Assembly: GCA_020634855.1 (NCBI GenBank)
Contig: JACKAU010000016.1
Location: 128,412-192,411, forward strand
Direction of reading: 5' to 3'
From: Anaerolineales bacterium
GTDB lineage: Bacteria > Chloroflexota > Anaerolineae > 4572-78 > J111
Length of the DNA stretch: 64,000 nucleotides
Below the pieces are notes generated by a model. That model saw nothing but the letters and a program-made list of their open reading frames with translations. It was not told the origin of the DNA and made no database searches. Shown here piece by piece: positions 45,885 through 54,976 of this stretch. The translations under genes and the position numbers were made by a program. Position 1 is the first letter of the stretch. Every line of letters starts with the position of its first letter.

Positions 45885-48122
45885 ATGAAAAAACAAACAC
45901 TCACCCTCCTGATACTCACTTTAACACTCATCCTGGCCGGGTGCGCCGGCCACGCGGCGGAAGAAGACACGCTGCACCCGCTCGACGCGGCTGCCTGGCC
46001 GACGCCGGTCCCGGCCCAGCCCACGCCGCAGCCGACCCCCTTCCCTAAAATCGATCTGGACGACGTGCGGGTCAGCTATACCCAAGCGGACGACAGCAAC
46101 AATGCCGTTGGCGCGGCGGTTGAAGCTGTGACCGCTGAACCGGCTGGCGAAACCGAAGCCGCCGCAGCTGTCGACTCACAGCCGGCCGCCGATACTCCGG
46201 CGACCGACTCGGTCGCCGCCCCGGAACCGTCGTCGCTGGCCGGCTTGCAGCCTGTCACCGAGGGCCAGGTGAATATCTCCGCTGTCAACGTGCGGCAGGG
46301 ACCCAGCCCCGAGGCCGCTAAACAGGCCGTTTTAACTTCCGGCCAGCCGGTCGATGTTCTGGGCGTCAATCCCACCCGCGATTGGGCCTTGATCCAAACG
46401 CCCACGCTGTCCGGCTGGGTCTCGCTCGATTATATCGATCTGGCGGATGCGCTGGACGATGCGCCGGTCATATCGCCGGAGACCACGACGGTGAATGTCG
46501 CCGCGCCGGTGACAACCACCGCCGAAACCCAAGCACCGGAACCGGCGACGAGCAGCAGTACAGCCGGTGATGTCCAACCCGCAACACAGGACAACCCGGA
46601 GCAAACCGTAGCCCACCAGGGGCCGATAGCTACGGCCCATATCGCCGTCAACAAAACCGAGGTGCGGCCCGGCCCCGGCACCGAATTTGCCCCCATCGAC
46701 GAGCTATCCGACCCGATGGAACGGCTGACCATTGTTGGGGTCGATCCGACCCGCCAATGGGCGCTGGTCGAGCCTGAGTTTGAAACTTCACGGCTGGGCT
46801 GGGTAGCCTTAAGCGATGTCGAGGTCAGCGAGGGCGATCTCGCCGCCGCGCCGGAGGTGTACACCGGCTGGACCAACAGTAACGCGCTGGCCCTGCGCAC
46901 CGGCCCCGGCATCTACACCGATGAAGTCGGTCGCCTGGCGATCAACAACCTGGTGCGGGTGGTCGGCCTGAATGACGGGCGCAGTTGGGCGCGGGTGCAG
47001 CCCATCCTGGGCAGCGGCGACGGCTGGACCCAAATCCAGTACCTGACCCTTAGCGACAAAGTGGCGAGCATCCCCTTGGCTCCTGTGCCGCCGCCCGCCC
47101 CGGAGCCGGAGCCAATCGACCCGGCTCTGGCCGACGCCTCGGCCAAAGCCGGTAAGTTGGCCCTACAATTGAGCAGCGGCGGCGATATCGTCACCCTCAA
47201 CGCCGACGGCACGGGGCTGGCCGCCGTCACCAGCGGTATCGATCCCCAGCTTTCGCCCGATGGCTCGCAGTTGGTCTTTACCCGCTGGGAAGGCGGCGAG
47301 GCCGGCAGCGGCACGCTGTGGGTCAGAGATTTGAGCAGCGGCAGCGAAACGGCGGTGCTGGGCTTCATTAAGCAGCCCAAAGGGCCGGACTGGTCGCCGG
47401 ATGGCTCACAGATTGTTATCAATTATCAAAATGGTGGGCGGCTGGATGAGCAGCAAGTGGACATTAATTTGACCGAACGCAAGGCCAATGTACCCTGGAA
47501 CGCCGGTAATGTGCGGCAGGGCCGCAAGGACGGCGACCCGTATCTGTATTACACCATCCCGGCCGACCCGCACTGGGGTCTGCGCGTGGTCGATGTGGCC
47601 GACAGTAGCTATGAGGATATGGACGGTGGCACTTACGCCTTCCGGCCCGCTTGGGACCCCTCCCAGCCGTGGCGCATCGTCTCCGATGGCGGGCGCGGGC
47701 TGCTGGCCGGCGATGTCAATCGGGCCGACTACCACCAGACGCTAACCGACCAGATCGGCGACGGCTCACCGGTCTTTTCGCCGGATGGACAATATATGGC
47801 CTTCAGTTCGGGCCGGGGCGGCGACGGGTACGACATCTACCGCATCAACGCCGACGGCAGCGGCCGAATACGCTTAACTGAAACGCCTTTATGGGAGGCC
47901 GTCACGCCGGAAGGACAGGGCAAACAGTGGAGCAACGTCTCCCCGGCCTGGTCGCCTGACGGCACGCAGATCGCCTTTCTCACCAATCGCACCGGTCGGT
48001 GGGAGGTGTGGGTTATGAACGCCGACGGCAGCAACCCGCGCCCCATGTTCTCCGACGACGTCAACGATCAATTGGCTATCACCTACAACTTCGTCGATGA
48101 GCGGATGATTAGCTGGCGCTAA
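45885..48122 (+). CDS. Lipoprotein with three SH3-type domains and a PD40 beta-propeller
   Basis: 745 residues. Lipobox LILAGC gives Cys ~20, then a Pro/Thr- and Ala-rich linker. Three bacterial-SH3 units follow: ISAVNVRQGPSPEA (~135), NKTEVRPGPGTEFAPID (~265) and NALALRTGPGIYTDEVG (~340). The C-terminal ~300 residues are a TolB-like propeller with LSPDGSQLVFTRWEG, DWSPDGSQIVINYQNG, VFSPDGQYMAFSSGRGG and AWSPDGTQIAFLTNRTG. An extracellular protein that may bind wall or peptide ligands. It follows the RND genes on the same strand. Confidence 0.88.
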   Translation: MKKQTLTLLILTLTLILAGCAGHAAEEDTLHPLDAAAWPTPVPAQPTPQPTPFPKIDLDDVRVSYTQADDSNNAVGAAVEAVTAEPAGETEAAAAVDSQPAADTPATDSVAAPEPSSLAGLQPVTEGQVNISAVNVRQGPSPEAAKQAVLTSGQPVDVLGVNPTRDWALIQTPTLSGWVSLDYIDLADALDDAPVISPETTTVNVAAPVTTTAETQAPEPATSSSTAGDVQPATQDNPEQTVAHQGPIATAHIAVNKTEVRPGPGTEFAPIDELSDPMERLTIVGVDPTRQWALVEPEFETSRLGWVALSDVEVSEGDLAAAPEVYTGWTNSNALALRTGPGIYTDEVGRLAINNLVRVVGLNDGRSWARVQPILGSGDGWTQIQYLTLSDKVASIPLAPVPPPAPEPEPIDPALADASAKAGKLALQLSSGGDIVTLNADGTGLAAVTSGIDPQLSPDGSQLVFTRWEGGEAGSGTLWVRDLSSGSETAVLGFIKQPKGPDWSPDGSQIVINYQNGGRLDEQQVDINLTERKANVPWNAGNVRQGRKDGDPYLYYTIPADPHWGLRVVDVADSSYEDMDGGTYAFRPAWDPSQPWRIVSDGGRGLLAGDVNRADYHQTLTDQIGDGSPVFSPDGQYMAFSSGRGGDGYDIYRINADGSGRIRLTETPLWEAVTPEGQGKQWSNVSPAWSPDGTQIAFLTNRTGRWEVWVMNADGSNPRPMFSDDVNDQLAITYNFVDERMISWR

Positions 48123-48125
48123 TTA

Positions 48126-48256
48126 GGAGCATCAAAGCTTGCTTTGATCGGTTTTGACAAAGCTTGCTTTGTCGCTCCGGTAGACGTTCAGGCGTAGATT
48201 AGGAGCATCACAGCTTGCTTTGATCCACTGTGACAAAGCAAGCTGTGTCGCTCCGG
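48126..48256. repeat. Branched hairpin element, copies 2 and 3 in tandem
   Basis: Copy 2 (48126-48179) and copy 3 (48202-48256) both run GGAGCATCA to GTCGCTCCGG. In copy 3 CACAGCTTGCTTTG pairs perfectly with CAAAGCAAGCTGTG, while copy 2 has two self-complementary halves, CAAAGCTTGCTTTG. It may terminate the lipoprotein transcript. An AACC-rich microsatellite follows at about 48296-48328. Confidence 0.75.
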
Positions 48257-48330
48257 TTGATGTTCAAGCTTAGGCTGGGTTGAATGGGGCAAAAGCCAAC
48301 CAACCAACCATCCAACCAACCATCCACCCC

Positions 48331-49887
48331 CTACTTTCGCTTAGCCGCGACCCTCACTATCCGGCAAGTTAACTCCTCAGAACGATAATCATTAGGCAGC
48401 GTAGCTTGAACTTCGGGCGTGAGTAGCGTTTGGGCCTGCGGGTCGCTTTCGGGTAGCCACTGTTCTATAGCGAAGCTGCTGGCGATGGCCGTCTTGAAAC
48501 GCGCCTCGCGCCATTTGTTGAGCGGTTGGCTCGTGTCGGCGATAAAAGCGGGGTACAGATGCCCCCACGGCGGATCGACCGGCTCACCGGCCCCGCGCAG
48601 ACCGGCGTAAGGGCGAATATCGGCCAGCAGTAGCCCACCGGGTTTGAGTACGCGCGCGGCTTCGGCCAGCAGGCCGGCCACATCCGGGGCGTGCTGTAAG
48701 TAGTCGTGGCAGATAACCGCATCGAACCGGCCGTCAGGCAGTTTGAGACGGGTCGGATCGGCCAGTTCAATTTTGACCTTGCCCCAATTGAGTTTGACCC
48801 CGGCCTGCTGGGCCAACGTCGCATAATAACTATCGGTCGTCTCTTGCCAGGCGCTCTTATACTTATTTCGCTTGAACCACGACATCACCCCCGGCAGCGG
48901 CAGGTAGCCCGGCGGTATATCGACATCAACGCCGAGGGTCTCGTACCCGGCTGCGGCCAGCAACACCGTCTGGCTAGCGAGCGGCCCGCAGGCCAGATCG
49001 AGCAGTTTAGCCGAGCCGGGCGTCAGGCCCGCCTGTTCCAGACAGGCCAGGTTGCGCTTGAAGGTCTCGACCTCCTCCGGCGCGTGGTTGACCGAGTCAG
49101 CTAAGTGGCTGTAATCCGGCGGGTTGGTCAGGACGGTCTCGACCACGGCGGCCAGATCAGGGTGGCCGAAATCGGCTAGGGTGGTTTTGACCTGGTCGTT
49201 AGGGCAATCGGCAATGAGCTGAGTCAGGGTTGCCAGGCCGTTGGCTTCGGCTGCGGCCTCGGTCAGCAGCCGGTTATCGGCGGGCGACAGGCGGGCCGCG
49301 CCGTCGATCATATCGCGCAGGTAGGCCAGCCCCTGCGGCGGGTTGTAAGCCGAGGCGTACCAACCGGCGGCCAGCAGCCGCCAGGGGCGCATCCGTTGGC
49401 TCTTATCGTCCGCTGTGCTTTGGCAAAAAATATCGAGCCAGACGCCGGTTTTGGGATGGGTTGGTTGGGTCAGTAACGCCTTCATCAAGACCGGCAGGCG
49501 GCGTTGAGCCGGAATGGGGCGAAAATCCTGAAAGAAGGTTTTCAGCCGCTCGTCTTCGGCTTCGACAATCCAGTTGGCCAGGTGAACGTGGGCGCTATAG
49601 TCATCGACTGCCTCGATCAGAATTTGACTCATGTGGGTGGACATGACCGGCTCTTGCATATTGAGCCACATCAGGTACGGCCAGCCCTGCTCCACATCAA
49701 ACTCCGCCGTCAGCCAGACCATACACAGCAGCCGCCAGCGCATATCATCGCCGGTGCTCATATGGCCGCTGTTTTGGATCAGCTCGACCAACCACGGGCC
49801 GAGGTCCGGATCGCCGGGATTTTGCAGCAGTCGCTGAATATGCGCCTCGATATCGGCGGGGATAGGGTTGAGTGACGGTAAGGTCAT
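48331..49887 (-). CDS. SAM-dependent methyltransferase with N-terminal helical domain
   Basis: 518 residues. The last ~240 hold a class I methyltransferase: LLDLACGPLASQTVLLAAAG (motif I), ETLGVDVDIPPGYLPLP, FDAVICHDYLQHAPDVAGLL and RVLKPGGLLLADIRPYAG. The first ~270 residues are helical, Trp- and Leu-rich, without a known family; they might form HEAT- or TPR-like repeats, which would make it a scaffold-linked enzyme. The acceptor is unknown. It is convergent with the lipoprotein gene. Confidence 0.75.
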   Translation of the reverse strand: MTLPSLNPIPADIEAHIQRLLQNPGDPDLGPWLVELIQNSGHMSTGDDMRWRLLCMVWLTAEFDVEQGWPYLMWLNMQEPVMSTHMSQILIEAVDDYSAHVHLANWIVEAEDERLKTFFQDFRPIPAQRRLPVLMKALLTQPTHPKTGVWLDIFCQSTADDKSQRMRPWRLLAAGWYASAYNPPQGLAYLRDMIDGAARLSPADNRLLTEAAAEANGLATLTQLIADCPNDQVKTTLADFGHPDLAAVVETVLTNPPDYSHLADSVNHAPEEVETFKRNLACLEQAGLTPGSAKLLDLACGPLASQTVLLAAAGYETLGVDVDIPPGYLPLPGVMSWFKRNKYKSAWQETTDSYYATLAQQAGVKLNWGKVKIELADPTRLKLPDGRFDAVICHDYLQHAPDVAGLLAEAARVLKPGGLLLADIRPYAGLRGAGEPVDPPWGHLYPAFIADTSQPLNKWREARFKTAIASSFAIEQWLPESDPQAQTLLTPEVQATLPNDYRSEELTCRIVRVAAKRK

Positions 49888-49926
49888 AGGGTTTGGTCCT
49901 TGGATTGGATGGTTTGGGCGAGGGCA

Positions 49927-50113
49927 GGAGTAAGGAGTAGGGAGTAAGGAGTAATAAAGATCCGTTCACCATTAACCTTGCGATTTCTAAAACGGTAATT
50001 AGTAATTGGTAAATGGTAATTACCAATATCCAATTACCAATTACCCACAAGGGCAAAGTTATTGGTGGACAACTCCTAATACTTCCTACTTCCTACTTCC
50101 TATTCCCTATTCC
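49927..50113. repeat. Nested word-repeat hairpin
   Basis: Outer arms: GGAGTAAGGAGTAGGGAGTA with its extension (49927-49952), and ACTCCTAATACTTCCTACTT to TTCCC (50071-50113). Inner arms: GGTAATTAGTAATTGG (49994-50009) and CCAATTACCAATTACC (50030-50045). It lies upstream of the methyltransferase gene. The rest of 50114-50291 shows no gene. Confidence 0.7.
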
Positions 50114-50291
50114 CCGCAACTTTCCTATCATAAGAATTTTACGCAGGGAAATCAAATTTTGAAGCGGTGAGGAGAATATTTCGGTTTGAGGGCGAACTGT
50201 TGAAGTCCTCCTCCGATCAAGGTGTTGGCTGCGGGTGTTAATCGCCACAGCTATGTTCAGTAGACCACAATTTTACATGAAAGTGGGTAAA

Positions 50292-50431
50292 TAGAACGCC
50301 GATCGTACCGATCACACGGATAAACACGGATTTTTTCAAGTTAAATCAAGCCTTATCTGTGAAAATCCGTTTGATCCGTGTCATCGGCGTTCTATCATTT
50401 CTCACCAGATCTTGAAATCGTGATCGATTGA
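50292..50431 (+). repeat. 140-bp dispersed repeat, copy 2
   Basis: Same orientation and length as 13461-13600, with about a dozen substitutions or small changes. The 42-bp tandem array starts directly at its 3' end. Confidence 0.85.
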
Positions 50432-50617
50432 TATTATTTTGCGGCAAGAAATGAGGTCCGGCCAGCAGGGAGTCGTTATTTTGTTGCAAGAAATGAGGTC
50501 CGGCCGGCGGGGAATCGTTATTTTGTCTCAGGAAATGAGGTCCGGCCGGCGGGGAGTCGTTATTTTGTCTCAAGAAATGAGATCCGGCCAGCCGGGAATC
50601 GTATTTTTGTCGCAAAA
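50432..50617. repeat. 42-bp tandem repeat, about four units
   Basis: GAAATGAGGTCCGGCC starts at 50448, 50490, 50532 and 50574, exactly 42 bp apart, with a degenerate fifth unit. Units differ by a few bases (AGCAGGGAGTC, GGCGGGGAATC, GGCGGGGAGTC, AGCCGGGAATC). Both strands stay open across it with a 14-residue period; the minus-strand frame 50346-50666 (106 codons) starts MHLLFLFLVLLV and then repeats FLRQNNDSPPAGPH. No evidence shows that it is translated. From 50640 to 50927 I see no gene. Confidence 0.85.
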
Positions 50618-50927
50618 ACATATTTCTGGCTACCAGGAGCACCAAAAATAAAAACAAAAGGTGCATTCTTCAAAAAGGTCGGATATACTTTGAGTCATAT
50701 TAATGCTGTCGCTGCTCTTTAACAAGGTGTGGTTCACTCAAAGCAAAGGTCCGACGACTGGACTGAGTTGTTACTCTTCTCAAACCTCGTTTCAATAGCC
50801 CCCCTTACCTCTAACTGGAAAAACGATAACCTGACGCCCCCCGTCACCCATTTCTGACATTGTTCTAGCCTTATCCCTATCTCAATCTTGAAATACGATC
50901 AACCTATCGTTAAAGGAGTATTAACCT

Positions 50928-51779
50928 ATGCCAACACTTAGATTTGAAAGCAATAGTCCCTATGATATCCGTCTGCCGCAGCCGGACCAACCCGTTGAGG
51001 TCATCACGCTGGGCCGCAATGTTATCGCCCACGAGGAGTCGTTACCGGTGGAAGACCGCACCCCCTACACCGCTACTATCGGGCGGCTGGTGGCCAAAGC
51101 TGAAGCGCTGCGAGTCACCCGTACTCGCAGCGAAAACCGGCGCACAGCGGCTTCGGAAACGCTGAAGCGGCTGGATAAGCGGCTCAATGCGATGATCGAC
51201 CAGATCATGGCCACTTTGAAAGCGAACTTTTTGACTAATCTGGAAGTGGCCCAAGAGTGGGGCTTCAAAGTCCGGCAGACCACGGGCCGTTTGCAAAAAC
51301 CCTCCGGTCGAGCCAATCAAATAGCTGCCCTCGGCGCGTATATTGAGATGGAACAGAGCCGCGCGCCGGAGGATCAATTTGCCCTGCCGTCTCTGGCCGA
51401 GGTTACCGCGCTGTATGCCGAAATTGAAACGTCCGCCTCAGCCAAAGCCACGGGCCGGGCCGGTCGGATGCAGAGCCGCGTAGAATTACTGGCGGTTGTT
51501 GAAGAGCTGCGTAATTATATCCAGTTAGCCTTGCACCATATTGTCGGCAAATATTATAAGTTCGCCTTAGCGCCCGGCCTACAGGAATGGGGCTTTGAAG
51601 TGATCCACCGCCAGCGCAGCGACTCGGCCGGTGACGCTGCCCCGACCGACAGCGGCAGCGATACCCCGGCCGACACCGACAGCAGCAGTTCCGCCCCCAT
51701 CAGCGACCTCAACAGCGACGCTGTAACGGTCGCCACCAATGGCACGGCGGTCGTTGACGTTAACGGCAGTGTGAAGTAG
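50928..51779 (+). CDS. Hypothetical helical protein
   Basis: 283 residues with a good AAAGGAG. The N-terminal ~45 residues are acidic and Pro-rich, then a long helical core (LVAKAEALRVTRTRSENRRT to LKANFLTNLEVAQEWGFKV) with probable coiled coil over 60-105, a second helical part ending VGKYYKFALAPGLQEWGFEV, and a disordered Ser/Asp/Ala-rich tail from ~225. EWGFKV and EWGFEV occur at similar places in the two halves, which suggests internal duplication. I do not recognise a family and its neighbours give no clue. Confidence 0.65.
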   Translation: MPTLRFESNSPYDIRLPQPDQPVEVITLGRNVIAHEESLPVEDRTPYTATIGRLVAKAEALRVTRTRSENRRTAASETLKRLDKRLNAMIDQIMATLKANFLTNLEVAQEWGFKVRQTTGRLQKPSGRANQIAALGAYIEMEQSRAPEDQFALPSLAEVTALYAEIETSASAKATGRAGRMQSRVELLAVVEELRNYIQLALHHIVGKYYKFALAPGLQEWGFEVIHRQRSDSAGDAAPTDSGSDTPADTDSSSSAPISDLNSDAVTVATNGTAVVDVNGSVK

Positions 51780-51820
51780 GTTAGCCAGCCACACCTTGTT
51801 TTAGCGATGATTTGATAATT

Positions 51821-51907
51821 GGGAAATAAGGAGATTGGGAGATTAAGAGATTGTAAGTAGTTAATCACCTAATCTCCTTATCTCCAATCTCTAGTCTCCC
51901 GTTTCCC
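51821..51907. repeat. Word-repeat hairpin (GGAGATT type)
   Basis: GGGAAATAAGGAGATTGGGA and GATTAAGAGATT (51821-51852) face AATCTCCTTATCTCCAATCT to GTTTCCC (51871-51907). It lies just after the helical-protein gene and may end its transcript. Confidence 0.7.
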
Positions 51908-51969
51908 CTCCCCTCCACCCCTCGCCCCTTTTTATGGTATAATAGCATTAGAAAGAGGTGAACCCTACC

Positions 51970-52266
51970 GTGAATGAAAGAGAAAAAATTATTCAGCAAG
52001 TTCGCGACTATTTTGCGGCGACAGATGTCCGCCGGGTATTTCTATTCGGCTCGATGGCTCGTAATGAGTTCAATCCGGTTAGTGATGTGGATTTGCTGAT
52101 GGAAGTCGATGCGCCGATTGGGTAGTTAAAGATTGTGGAGTACAAGTTGGCTTTGGAAGAAGTGCTTGGCCGAACGGTAGATTTATTGACCCCTGGTGGT
52201 ATTTCCCCCAAAATACGCCCTCATATCCAGGAAGAGTTAAAGCTGATTTATGAAAATCCCGGATAG
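51970..52266 (+). pseudogene. MNT-type nucleotidyltransferase (MntA-like) with nonsense codon
   Basis: A 98-codon frame from a GTG with AGAGGTG upstream. It reads VRRVFLFGSMARNEFNPVSD and VDLLMEVD, the GSxAR...SDxDL motif of minimal nucleotidyltransferases, then a TAG at 52123-52125, and continues in frame with LKIVEYKLALEEVLGRTVDL and IRPHIQEELKLIY. One base change (probably TTG to TAG) breaks an otherwise complete MntA-type protein. The HEPN toxin gene that usually follows is absent; an IS lies 111 bp downstream. Confidence 0.8.
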
Positions 52267-52317
52267 AGTTCGGTACAAAACAGTGAAGGTTGATTTACTC
52301 ACTCTCAAGATACAAAT

Positions 52318-52375
52318 TCAGTAGATCACAATTTCAAGAGCTGATGAGAAATGATCGAACACAGATGACACGGAT
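52318..52375 (-). repeat. 140-bp dispersed repeat, partial inverted copy 3
   Basis: The minus strand reads ATCCGTGTCATCTGTGTTCG, ATCATTTCTCATCAG and CTCTTGAAATTGTGATC, matching the 3' 58 bp of the repeats at 13461 and 50292. It ends exactly at the TA target of the IS5-type element. The rest of the repeat is not found on the far side of the IS. Confidence 0.7.
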
Positions 52376-52377
52376 TA

Positions 52378-53199
52378 GGTTGTGTTGACATTTGAGGTCA
52401 GCGTAGCCAGATAAGGGTGCCGACGAAATACAAAAAACTAAGATAACGACTGGCTAATTTCTCAAAGCGAGAAAAGATACGGCGATAATGCTTGATTTTG
52501 TTGATAAAACACTCCACCAGATGGCGTTCTTTGTAAAAATGCTTGTCATAGGCGCGTGGCTCCTTACGTTTGGCTCGTGGCGGAATAACAACTTCAGCTT
52601 CGTATTCTTCGATGATGAGGTTGATAAAGTCATCCGCATCATAGCCTTTATCGGCAATCAGCCGCGCAAAATCAAGGTCAATCACCAGCGCTTGGGCTTG
52701 AGTAATATCGTGTCGCTGCCCGGCCGTCAGAATAAAACGCAAGGGATGGCCTAAGCCATCGACACTAACGTGGATTTTGGTGCTGAAGCCGCCGATGCTT
52801 CGCCCTAGGGCTTGTGCAGCCTGACCGCCTTTTTTTTAGAGGCACCGGCGGCACAAGGATGAGCCCGGACAATGGTGCTATCAAGGATCAGATGCTCCAT
52901 ATCCGGTTCTTCAGCACAATATTGATGCAGTTTATGCCAAATATCGCGCTCGTCCCAGCGGGCGAACCGCTTGTAGACACTGTTCCAAGCTCCATACTTT
53001 TCGGGCAACAATCGCCATTGGCAGCCGCTGCGGGCTATCCATAGCACCGCTTCAATAAACCGACGGCATTGCTCTTCCTGACCGACATACACCTGTGGAC
53101 AAGCTCGTAAGAAGTTTACTATTTTGGTCCATTGTTTATCTGTTATCTTTTTTGTTGACATATCGGTATTCTACTGATATGTCAAATGTCAACAGAACC
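52378..53199. mobile_element. Complete IS5-family (IS427-like) insertion sequence
   Basis: 822 bp. Terminal inverted repeats GGTTGTGTTGACATTTGA (left) and GGTTCTGTTGACATTTGA (right, complement) differ at one base, and a TA lies directly outside each end (52376-52377, 53200-53201), fitting a 2-bp TA duplication. It carries one transposase in two frames. It looks intact and possibly recent. Confidence 0.92.
52398..53161 (-). CDS. IS5-family transposase, two frames joined by -1 frameshift
   Basis: The first frame (53161-52805) starts MSTKKITDKQWTKIVNFLRA and has SGCQWRLLPEKYGAWNSVYK and LILDSTIVRAHPCAAG. It reaches eight A (A-AAA-AAG in frame) and a -1 step continues with GGQAAQALGRSIGGFSTKIH, LGHPLRFILTAGQRHD, IADKGYDADDF and ERHLVECFINKIKHYRRIFS. 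The DDE residues are the Asp of LDST, the Asp of ADKGYD and the Glu of RHLVE. Such programmed shifts are known in the IS427 group. About 255 residues in the joined form. Confidence 0.9.
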
Positions 53200-53251
53200 T
53201 AGGTCCTCCCCCTTTTGGTCTATTTTCAAAAGTGCGCTATTGTTCATTCTT

Positions 53252-53310
53252 GAGACCTCCTTGAGCAATTTTGTGTTCGCACACATATTTTACTCGCTTT
53301 TGGAGGTCTC
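53252..53310. repeat. Wide inverted repeat
   Basis: GAGACCTCC (53252-53260) and GGAGGTCTC (53302-53310) are perfect 9-bp arms 41 bp apart, between the IS and the stop of the radical SAM gene. Function unknown; there is no T tract, so it is not a standard terminator. Confidence 0.5.
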
Positions 53311-53361
53311 TACATATCCATTTTAATTACCGAATCATCTCCACTGAAGAAAAAAGCCGAT

Positions 53362-54861
53362 TCAACCCAGCGGCGGCATGTGCGCCTCGATTTTGCTCTT
53401 GTGGGTGTTGGCGTTGTACTGAACCAGCTTATGCCCGTAGCGATCCCGCAGGCTGCGCAGCGGGCCGACATTCTCGACCAGGTTAGCGCTGGCTTGCTTG
53501 ACTTTGCCTTCCACATAATAATCGAACTTCTGGTTGAGCCAGCGCCAGCGGAGCAGCGAGTAATAGGGGCTTAACAGCCAATGGCCCCGGCTGCGGCCGA
53601 CATACAGAATATCGCTGATGTCGCTCATGGCGTTGGCTTCGGCTTCGCTGATCCAGGGAGTGTTGCCGCGATTGAGGTCGAACTCGGCCCAGCCGTCTTG
53701 GCTGGGCGGGGGAACGTAGCCGCGCGCCAGGGCGTCGGGCCACAGGGGGGTGCCGGGGTAGGGCATATAAATGCAGATAGAGCAGCGGGCGTTGGGGTTG
53801 ATCTGGCACAGGCGGTCGATCAGGTCGATGGTAATCTGCCGCTCCGTTTTGTCTTCGGCGGGCAGGCCGAAGATGAAGCTGAGGTTGGCCTCAATATGCG
53901 GGGCGTATTTGGCCAGGTTGGCGATACCCCACTCGATCTGCCAATCCTTTTGGTCCTTGGTGATCGAGTCGAGTACTTTTTGGCTGCCGCTCTCAGCGCC
54001 GATGTTGACCCACTGGCAGCCGGTCTGGTTCATCCACTGCACAAATTCGGGGGTCAGCAGTTGGACGCGGACCTGGCCGCTCCAGGGCATCCCGACTTCT
54101 TCGACCAGCCGCTTCATCGGGCGAGGCCGGCCAAAGAGATAGTCGTCGGCGTAATCGACGGCGTTGACGCCGTGGTTGGTGCGCAGCCAGTCGATCTGGT
54201 TGATAATGAATTCGTTGCTGTGCTGCCGCCAGGTGCGTTTCATCACCACCTCGTTGTAGCAGAAGGCGCAGCGGAAAGGGCAGCCTCGACTGATGTAGAC
54301 CGGCAGGGCGCGATCATACGGGCCGGATTGCAGCAGATAGGGTTCGAGCGTCGCCAGTAAATCCCAGCGGGGGGAGAAGTCATCCAGATTTTGAATGAAG
54401 GGCCGCTCCGGGTTGATCACGGCTTGACCCTGCTCATTTTTCCAGGCCAGGCCCAGCACCTTACCCCAATTTTGGCCGTTCTGAAGTTCGCGAGTAAATG
54501 CTTGAGCCGTTACTTCGCCTTCGTTGACGATGACAAAATCGATGTAATCTTCCTTTAGCGCTTCCTCCGGCATGATGGTGGCGTGGACGCCGCCCCACAC
54601 GGTCGGGATACCCATTGCGTGAACGCGCCGGGTGGCCTCGATGGCGTAGGCCAACTGCGGGCCGGTGATGGTGCTAATGCCCACCCATAATGGGCGGACC
54701 TCCTCGACCCGTTGCACGAAGCGATCGACCCCCTCGCCGTTTTCATGCCATAATTCAACCGATAAGCCCTGCTGAATTAAAGCATCGGCGACGTACATGA
54801 TGCCAAAGGGGGGGTACATATCCCGTTCGCTGCGGAAATTCACCAGAATTATGTCAGGCAT
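53362..54861 (-). CDS. B12-binding-domain radical SAM protein
   Basis: 499 residues with GGAGG before the ATG. The N-terminal ~130 residues are a cobalamin-binding Rossmann-type domain (DIILVNFRSERDMYPPFGIM, WVGISTITGPQ, TVWGGVHATIMPE). The radical SAM core has YISRGCPFRCAFCYN (CxxxCxxC, ~190), the 4Fe-4S cluster site, then ADDYLFGR and GAESGSQKVLDSI. Such enzymes do methylations and other radical steps on lipids, hopanoids, bacteriochlorins or natural products; the substrate here is unknown. It is last in a colinear run with the FAD, oxygenase and maturase-like genes. Confidence 0.9.
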   Translation of the reverse strand: MPDIILVNFRSERDMYPPFGIMYVADALIQQGLSVELWHENGEGVDRFVQRVEEVRPLWVGISTITGPQLAYAIEATRRVHAMGIPTVWGGVHATIMPEEALKEDYIDFVIVNEGEVTAQAFTRELQNGQNWGKVLGLAWKNEQGQAVINPERPFIQNLDDFSPRWDLLATLEPYLLQSGPYDRALPVYISRGCPFRCAFCYNEVVMKRTWRQHSNEFIINQIDWLRTNHGVNAVDYADDYLFGRPRPMKRLVEEVGMPWSGQVRVQLLTPEFVQWMNQTGCQWVNIGAESGSQKVLDSITKDQKDWQIEWGIANLAKYAPHIEANLSFIFGLPAEDKTERQITIDLIDRLCQINPNARCSICIYMPYPGTPLWPDALARGYVPPPSQDGWAEFDLNRGNTPWISEAEANAMSDISDILYVGRSRGHWLLSPYYSLLRWRWLNQKFDYYVEGKVKQASANLVENVGPLRSLRDRYGHKLVQYNANTHKSKIEAHMPPLG

Positions 54862-54976
54862 GTTGGCTCCTCCATTCGAGTTTATTGAGTTTATTGAGTT
54901 GGTAGAGTTTATAAAGTTAGTTAGCTAGCTCGTTGGTTGGTTGGTTGGTTGGTGTGGTGGGATGGTTTATTTTGGA

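Noticed and set aside
50432..50617. CRISPR array
   Set aside because: The 42-bp units are near-identical through their full length, with no unique spacers and no cas genes in the window.
54925..54960. Functional meaning of the GTTG microsatellite before the radical SAM gene
   Set aside because: Simple repeats of this kind recur (for example AACC repeats near 48296-48328) and do not lie within a start codon or promoter that I can define, so phase variation is not supported.
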